Of a stretch of DNA of 12,257 nt, positions 8,188 through 12,257 are shown in pieces. The number at the start of each line of letters is the position of its first letter. Positions within the stretch are counted from its first letter, which is position 1. The translations under genes were made by a program, and so were the position numbers. The stretch is taken from positions 1-12,257 of the forward strand of contig JAGTVD010000011.1 in NCBI GenBank assembly GCA_018224505.1. Direction: 5' to 3'. The notes beneath the pieces were generated by a model. It had not been told where the DNA came from and ran no database searches. It saw only the letters and a list, made by a program, of their open reading frames with translations. This stretch comes from Desulfatitalea sp. GTDB taxonomy: Bacteria > Desulfobacterota > Desulfobacteria > Desulfobacterales > Desulfosarcinaceae.

Positions 8188-10383
8188 ATGAAAAAGAAAC
8201 GCACCCCCCGGGCAGCAATCAAAGACGATGGCTGCACTTTCCCACCCGGCAATGGGGCCTCCGCGGACGCTATCACCCCGGGTGTTTTTGAAAAAGAGGA
8301 GGGACGGCTTTCCCGGACACCCTTCGTGGGCCTATACATCATTCAAAGAGGGCGTTTCGTCCATGTGGACGAAGGGTTCTGCAAAATTCTGGGCTATGCC
8401 AGCCCTGCGCATCTGGAGGGCCGCTCGTTGTGGGATATGGTGCATCCCGAAGATCGCGGCCGCGTCACCCTCCGCCAGACACCACACCGATCGCCTTTTC
8501 CCGACACAGAAAGCTTCCGCATCCTTCGGGCCGACGGGTCCGCCCGAGAGGTGCGCATGCGTGGCGCCAACGCCTTATGCGAGGGCAAATCGGCCAATGT
8601 GGGCTATCTGATGGACCTGAGCGCCATCGAAACCGTGGAAAATGCACTGGATCATTACCGCACCATCATCAACGAGGTGGAAGACGCCGTGGCCGAGGTG
8701 AATCTCGATGGCACGATCCGGTTTTCCAACCTGTCCGGATTCCGGATCTGGGGGGTGGGTATCAATGAAACCATCGGCCAGGATTACCGCACCTACACCG
8801 ATCCGGAATCGGCCCAAGCCATTTTCGAAGCATACAACAAAGTGTTTCGCACAGGTATACCGGGCAAGAACATTATCTACGAAATCATCCGCAAGGACGG
8901 CCGACGCAGGGTGGTGGAAGATTCCGTTTCACCGATTCGAGACCCCGAAGGAACGATCACCGGATTTCGAACCGTCAGCCGGGACATCACCGACCGCAGG
9001 GAAGCGGAAAACAAACTGACCGAACACCGCACCCGCCTGGAAGCCATCTTCCGCAGCGTCAAGGATGCGATCATTACCGTGGATCCGGAACTGCGGGTCA
9101 TCGAGGCCAACGCTTCGGCGGAAACCATCTGCGGCCTGGACATCCAACGGATCGTCGGCCAGGTCTTCCCCAAATGCCTGCAACAGTGCACCCGGTCATG
9201 CTGCGATGTGCTTCAGCAATCCTTGCAAAAAAAATCCACCATCCGGGAATATCGGGTGGAGTGTGACCTGAGCCAGCGCCATCAGCAACTGGTCAGCGTC
9301 AGCAGCTCACCCTTGTTGAGCCCCGAGGGCCGCTTCATGGGAGCAGTGCTGGTCATCCGCGACATCACGTTGCTGCGGGACATGGAACGGGAACTGCGCG
9401 AACGGCACCAATATCAGAATATCATCGGCAAGAGCAAACGGATGCAAGAGATCTTCACGCTTCTGGAAGAACTGGCCGACCTGGAAACCACCGTATTGCT
9501 CACCGGCGAAAGCGGCACCGGCAAAGAGCTCATCGCCAAGGCACTGCACTACAGCGGTCACCGCGCCTTCAAGCCTTTCATGGCCGTCAACTGCTCCGCC
9601 CTGGCGGAAAGCCTGCTGGAAAGCGAACTATTCGGTCATGTCAAAGGCGCGTTCACAGGTGCCATCAGCAGTCGCCAGGGCCGTTTTCAAGCCGCCCATG
9701 GCGGGACCATCCTTCTGGACGAAGTGGGCGACATATCCCCGCTCATACAACTCAAACTGCTGCGGGTGCTCCAGGAGAAGGAATTCGAACGGGTCGGGGA
9801 GGCAACCCCCCAGAAAGTGGATGTAAGGGTGATCGCCAGCACCAACAAGGATCTGCGCGCCAAGATCCGCAGCGGGGAGTTCCGCGAAGATCTCTACTAC
9901 CGTCTGAAAGTGGTGGAGATATTTCTACCGCCCTTGCGCGAACGGCTGGAGGATATACCACTGCTCACCGATCACTTTCGCCAGACCTTCAACAGGCGCT
10001 TCAAAAAGAACATCGAAGGGGTCCGTGCGGAGGTGCTGGCCAAGTTCATGGATTACCATTGGCCGGGCAATGTACGGGAACTGGAACATGTGATCGAACG
10101 CGCCTTCGTCCTCTGTCATGGCAGCATGATCGCCGTGGAACACCTGCCACCAGAGATCCGCAACTATATTTCGGCGGCAACCGCTACAGCGGTCGCGCCT
10201 TCGAAAAAACCCCAAAAATCGCAGGATATTCTCGATGCCCTGCAGAAAACTTACTGGAACAAATCCAAAGCCGCCGCACTGCTGGGGATCAGCCGCCAAA
10301 CCCTGTACCGCAAGATGAAAACGCTGAAATTGCCGAACCAAACAGATCCCTGGATCCGGGACCCGGCACCCCCGGAAGAGTAA
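8188..10383 (+). CDS. Sigma-54-dependent transcriptional activator with three PAS domains
   Basis: 731 aa from ATG at 8188. The frame stays open back to 7903, but the extra 95 residues resemble no domain and overlap the divergent gene's start. AGGAG at 8170-8174 lies upstream of the chosen start, with a long 13-base spacing. PAS1 ~42-145, PAS2 ~155-270, PAS3 ~282-395. AAA+ domain ~410-650: Walker A GESGTGKE (440-447), intact sigma-54-contacting GAFTGA (487-492), Walker B GGTILLDE (505-512), REDLYYRL (566-573), WPGNVREL (625-632). A Fis-type HTH follows at ~691-713 (NKSKAAALLGISRQTLYRKM). There is no receiver domain, so the signal is probably sensed directly by the PAS domains in the cytoplasm. 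PAS3 carries a cysteine cluster (Cys315, 330, 334, 338, 339, 359) that could hold a metal or sense redox state. The likely target is the TRAP operon 565 bases downstream on the same strand. Confidence 0.93.
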   Translation: MKKKRTPRAAIKDDGCTFPPGNGASADAITPGVFEKEEGRLSRTPFVGLYIIQRGRFVHVDEGFCKILGYASPAHLEGRSLWDMVHPEDRGRVTLRQTPHRSPFPDTESFRILRADGSAREVRMRGANALCEGKSANVGYLMDLSAIETVENALDHYRTIINEVEDAVAEVNLDGTIRFSNLSGFRIWGVGINETIGQDYRTYTDPESAQAIFEAYNKVFRTGIPGKNIIYEIIRKDGRRRVVEDSVSPIRDPEGTITGFRTVSRDITDRREAENKLTEHRTRLEAIFRSVKDAIITVDPELRVIEANASAETICGLDIQRIVGQVFPKCLQQCTRSCCDVLQQSLQKKSTIREYRVECDLSQRHQQLVSVSSSPLLSPEGRFMGAVLVIRDITLLRDMERELRERHQYQNIIGKSKRMQEIFTLLEELADLETTVLLTGESGTGKELIAKALHYSGHRAFKPFMAVNCSALAESLLESELFGHVKGAFTGAISSRQGRFQAAHGGTILLDEVGDISPLIQLKLLRVLQEKEFERVGEATPQKVDVRVIASTNKDLRAKIRSGEFREDLYYRLKVVEIFLPPLRERLEDIPLLTDHFRQTFNRRFKKNIEGVRAEVLAKFMDYHWPGNVRELEHVIERAFVLCHGSMIAVEHLPPEIRNYISAATATAVAPSKKPQKSQDILDALQKTYWNKSKAAALLGISRQTLYRKMKTLKLPNQTDPWIRDPAPPEE

Positions 10384-10499
10384 GAGCCTGCGGAAAGCGG
10401 CCCCCACGTTTCACAAGAGCGCTGCCATCGAACCCCGAGCATCCCGCCCCTATATTATAGGAAACCGCATATAGACACCGGTAACCGTTGCGCCCCACA

Positions 10500-10550
10500 T
10501 GTAACATCAAAGTGTAACGTGTTACAATTTGTATCGTTACACTTTGTAAT
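10500..10550. promoter_or_regulatory. Cluster of TGTAAC half-sites, candidate activator-binding sites
   Basis: TGTAAC occurs at 10500-10505 and 10513-10518, its complement GTTACA at 10521-10526 and 10536-10541, and the variant TGTAAT at 10545-10550. The second and third form TGTAAC-GT-GTTACA. Separately, CAAAGTGTAACG (10508-10519) and CGTTACACTTTG (10535-10546) are perfect 12-bp inverted repeats around 15 bases. TGT...ACA inverted repeats about 100 bases upstream of a promoter are typical binding sites of sigma-54 activators, and such a gene ends 116 bases to the left. Binding by that protein is inference. Confidence 0.55.
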
Positions 10551-10643
10551 ATTTCCGGCTTCCGTCCAGTTCGACAATATCGTACGTCGTGCTAACGCAC
10601 GGATTTATAGACACCTCCGCCTGCCACAAATAACATAGGCTTG

Positions 10644-10659
10644 CGGCACGGCTTTTGAA
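10644..10659 (+). promoter_or_regulatory. Partial sigma-54 promoter candidate
   Basis: CGGCACG-GCTT-TTGAA matches the consensus TGGCACG-N4-TTGCW with correct spacing. The -24 box GGCACG is nearly perfect, but the -12 box reads TTGA instead of TTGC, a change at a highly conserved base. It lies ~95 bases downstream of the half-site cluster and ~290 bases upstream of the TRAP binding-protein start. I found no better match on the plus strand of this gap. Confidence 0.3.
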
Positions 10660-10839
10660 TCATATAGCGTACGATTGTATGGCCCTCGTTCATCGAACCT
10701 GCACTTCCGGTCCACACCAGTAGACAATAACAGCTGCGTTGACGTCTAAGGTGGTTGAGGGTCCCGGCCATCGGCATCCATGGAGACAAAACCATCATCA
10801 CAAATGGTTCACTTGGTCACCGCTGGCGTCGGACAAGAC

Positions 10840-10896
10840 GGTTCCTTGTGTGGGCTGATCAGCTTCACCCTCTTTACCCGGCCAAAACAAGGAGCC
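10840..10896 (+). promoter_or_regulatory. Foldable 5' leader element upstream of the TRAP binding-protein gene
   Basis: GGTTCCTTGT (10840-10849) can pair with ACAAGGAGCC (10887-10896), 10 bp including one G-U. Inside it, the palindrome GCTGATCAGC (10854-10863) forms an inner hairpin extended by GTG/CAC (10850-10852 with 10866-10868). It ends about 40 bases before the RBS. It matches no riboswitch class I recognise and may be incidental. Confidence 0.25.
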
Positions 10897-10936
10897 ATAC
10901 GCAGCACCCATCATTTTCCGTTTCATAACGCTCAAC

Positions 10937-10944
10937 AGGGAGGA
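10937..10944 (+). promoter_or_regulatory. Strong ribosome binding site of the TRAP binding-protein gene
   Basis: AGGGAGGA ends 4 bases before the ATG at 10949, confirming that start and predicting high translation, as is usual for periplasmic binding proteins. Confidence 0.75.
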
Positions 10945-10948
10945 ACAC

Positions 10949-11938
10949 ATGAAGAAAAAAGTATTGATGTCCGTATGTTGCCTTATTTTTGCGCTCACAC
11001 TGCTGCCCGTAGCCGCTTCGGCGGAAAAGGAACTCAAACTCGCCTCATGGGGGCCGACCCAGCACTTCGTCGCCGAAGCACGGGCCGAATGGATCAAGGA
11101 AGTCAATGAAAAGTTGGCCGGACGTTACAAAATCGTCGACTATCCTGGCGGTCAGCTGTTCGGTCCGCGCGATATGCATACGGCGGTCGCACGCGGTTCG
11201 GTGGATATCGGCGTGGTGCTTCAACCGGCCATGCTCGCCATGGTACCCATCGTACAGGGGGTGTATCTGCCCTTTGCGTTTGACAACCTGGACGAAACGG
11301 CCAAGGCCTATTCAGGTGAATCGTTGGAGATTATCGAGCGGGCGATTGAAGAAAAACGTATGAAGCTACTTTACACCAGCTACACCGACGGCGTTCAGAT
11401 GTACAGCTCTAAAGGCAACATCCAAACTATGGAAGACTTCAAAGGACTGCGGATCCTTTCACAAAGTCCTATTTTTTCTGAAATCATGGCCAAGCTGGGC
11501 GCCGCTCCGGATACCTCCGTACCGCAAACCGAACAATACATGGCACTGCAAAGAGGCGTTTCCGATGCCATCGCCAACTCCGTCGTAGGCGGATATTTCC
11601 AGAAAAATCACGAGGTTGCCCCTTACGTCACCATCATGGACATGAGCTTTTCGACCATTCTGGTCGTCATGAACCTCAATACATGGAACACTCTTCCGGC
11701 CGATGTTCAGGAAGCACTCGTATCCATCGGCCAGGAAAAGGGCATTAAAACCCTGCATATGGCCAAGGGGTGGCAGGCCAATTTCGTCAACCGATTGAAG
11801 GAAGAGGGGGCCACGGTCACTGAGATGTCCGCCGAGGAACTGGCAAGAATCCGCGTGGTCGCCCGGGAAGTGTGGGAGAAGTGGGCGAAATCCAACGGTC
11901 CGGATGCACAGCGTCTTTTGGAAATCAGCTTGCAGTAA
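10949..11938 (+). CDS. TRAP transporter periplasmic substrate-binding protein (DctP family)
   Basis: 329 aa, normal for the family. It has an N-terminal Sec signal: basic MKKK, a hydrophobic core (5-20), and a likely cleavage after Ala25 (ASA|EKE). The mature protein captures a solute in the periplasm and hands it to the TRAP membrane subunits, which use an ion gradient rather than ATP. Family hallmarks: the early ELKLASWGP strand, PGGQLFG (66-72), the ARGSVDIG stretch (81-88), Arg168 in DFKGLRIL, which in characterised homologues binds the ligand carboxylate, and YMALQRGVSDA (197-207). The ligand is therefore probably an organic acid, but the exact compound cannot be read from the sequence. 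It is the first gene of the operon, with the small permease 117 bases downstream. The upstream sigma-54 activator is the likely regulator. Confidence 0.95.
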   Translation: MKKKVLMSVCCLIFALTLLPVAASAEKELKLASWGPTQHFVAEARAEWIKEVNEKLAGRYKIVDYPGGQLFGPRDMHTAVARGSVDIGVVLQPAMLAMVPIVQGVYLPFAFDNLDETAKAYSGESLEIIERAIEEKRMKLLYTSYTDGVQMYSSKGNIQTMEDFKGLRILSQSPIFSEIMAKLGAAPDTSVPQTEQYMALQRGVSDAIANSVVGGYFQKNHEVAPYVTIMDMSFSTILVVMNLNTWNTLPADVQEALVSIGQEKGIKTLHMAKGWQANFVNRLKEEGATVTEMSAEELARIRVVAREVWEKWAKSNGPDAQRLLEISLQ

Positions 11939-11986
11939 GGCTTGCGTTGAGAACTGGTCGCCTTTGGCAACCTCCACGTCCGTTAC

Positions 11987-12025
11987 CATCTGGCGGGCCG
12001 GGCCCGGTGTCCGGCCCGCCAGATG
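11987..12025 (+). terminator. Perfect 15-bp GC hairpin between TRAP binding-protein and permease genes
   Basis: CATCTGGCGGGCCGG (11987-12001) pairs perfectly with CCGGCCCGCCAGATG (12011-12025) around a 9-base loop. No T-run follows (gaaaaccc), so transcription probably reads through to the permease gene. Hairpins in this place usually protect the upstream mRNA or attenuate, giving more binding protein than membrane subunit. Confidence 0.65.
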
Positions 12026-12055
12026 AAAACCCGCTTCCATCAACAGGACAGGCTT

Positions 12056-12257
12056 ATGCAGACACCACCCCAAAAAAAATTCTTTCTTTTCAGATGCATT
12101 GATTTAAGCAGCGATTTCGCCGGTGTGTTGTCAGCGCTTTGTCTGCTGACAGTGACCTTCATCATCAGCTACGAAGTCTTTGCCCGGTACCTCTTTTCCG
12201 CACCGACCACCTGGGTGGCGGAAATCAGCATTTACCTGTGCATGGCCCTGGGCCTAT
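12056..12257 (+). CDS. TRAP transporter small permease subunit (DctQ family), 5' part
   Basis: The first 67 codons are present and the gene runs off the right edge. AGGACAGG (12045-12052) precedes the ATG. After a short charged cytoplasmic start, a membrane helix spans ~21-38 and leads into YEVFARYLFSAPTTWVAE (39-56), the conserved signature of the small four-helix TRAP subunit; a second helix begins at ~57. It forms the membrane complex with a large DctM subunit expected just beyond the window. Its position after the binding-protein gene, on the same strand, makes one operon. Confidence 0.92.
   Translation, partial: MQTPPQKKFFLFRCIDLSSDFAGVLSALCLLTVTFIISYEVFARYLFSAPTTWVAEISIYLCMALGL

Larger units (their letters stand above)
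10384..10948 (+). other. 565-base non-coding region between activator and TRAP operon
   Basis: No ORF here looks like a protein: the open frames are short, lack ribosome binding sites and have no recognisable motifs. Sequence is more AT-rich than the flanking genes. It holds a cluster of TGTAAC/GTTACA half-sites (10500-10550), a small hairpin CGTGC-TAAC-GCACG (10588-10601), a partial sigma-54 promoter match (10644-10659), and a leader that can fold at 10840-10896. There is no clear intrinsic terminator after the activator stop. The size and content fit a control region for the TRAP operon. Confidence 0.6.

Noticed and set aside
11919..11934. TGGAAATCAGCTTGCA, correct GG-N10-GC spacing for a sigma-54 promoter before the permease gene
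   Set aside because: Only the core bases match the -24 box, it lies inside the end of the binding-protein coding sequence, and operon read-through explains permease expression.

Overview
The window looks like a chromosomal segment of a Gram-negative anaerobe, most likely a sulfate-reducing member of the Desulfobacterota (Desulfosarcina/Desulfococcus-like). This is an inference. It rests on fairly high-GC coding sequence, a PAS-rich sigma-54 activator, a TRAP transporter, a one-piece beta-oxidation enzyme of the EHHADH type and a fused membrane/spermidine-synthase protein. No marker gene fixes the taxonomy. No RNA gene, insertion sequence, phage gene or CRISPR array was seen.

Layout, left to right. 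(1) 1-2522, minus strand: a large membrane protein fused to a spermidine-synthase-like domain, running off the left edge. (2) 2729-4810, minus strand: a bifunctional enoyl-CoA hydratase/3-hydroxyacyl-CoA dehydrogenase with a strong ribosome binding site. (3) 5029-6546, plus strand: a flavoprotein of the dihydrolipoamide dehydrogenase family, divergent from the beta-oxidation gene across a 218-base AT-rich gap. It has lost both redox-active cysteines. (4) 6567-7904, minus strand: a polytopic membrane protein of MATE/flippase (MOP) type, possibly ANKH-like, convergent with the flavoprotein gene. (5) 8188-10383, plus strand: a sigma-54 activator with three PAS domains, AAA+ domain and Fis-type HTH. 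(6) 10384-10948: a 565-base non-coding region with a cluster of TGTAAC half-sites, a sigma-54-like -24 element and a foldable leader. (7) 10949-11938 and 12056 to the right edge, plus strand: the binding protein and small membrane subunit (partial) of a TRAP transporter, separated by a strong GC hairpin.

The right half reads as a regulated uptake module. The PAS activator probably senses a redox or small-molecule signal and drives the TRAP operon, which would import an organic acid. The left half holds acyl-CoA beta-oxidation next to a divergently transcribed flavoprotein, so shared control is possible. The best candidates for new biology are the cysteine-free flavoprotein, the activator/operator/TRAP unit with its cysteine-cluster PAS domain, and the duplicated-membrane SpeE-like fusion with a non-canonical active site.
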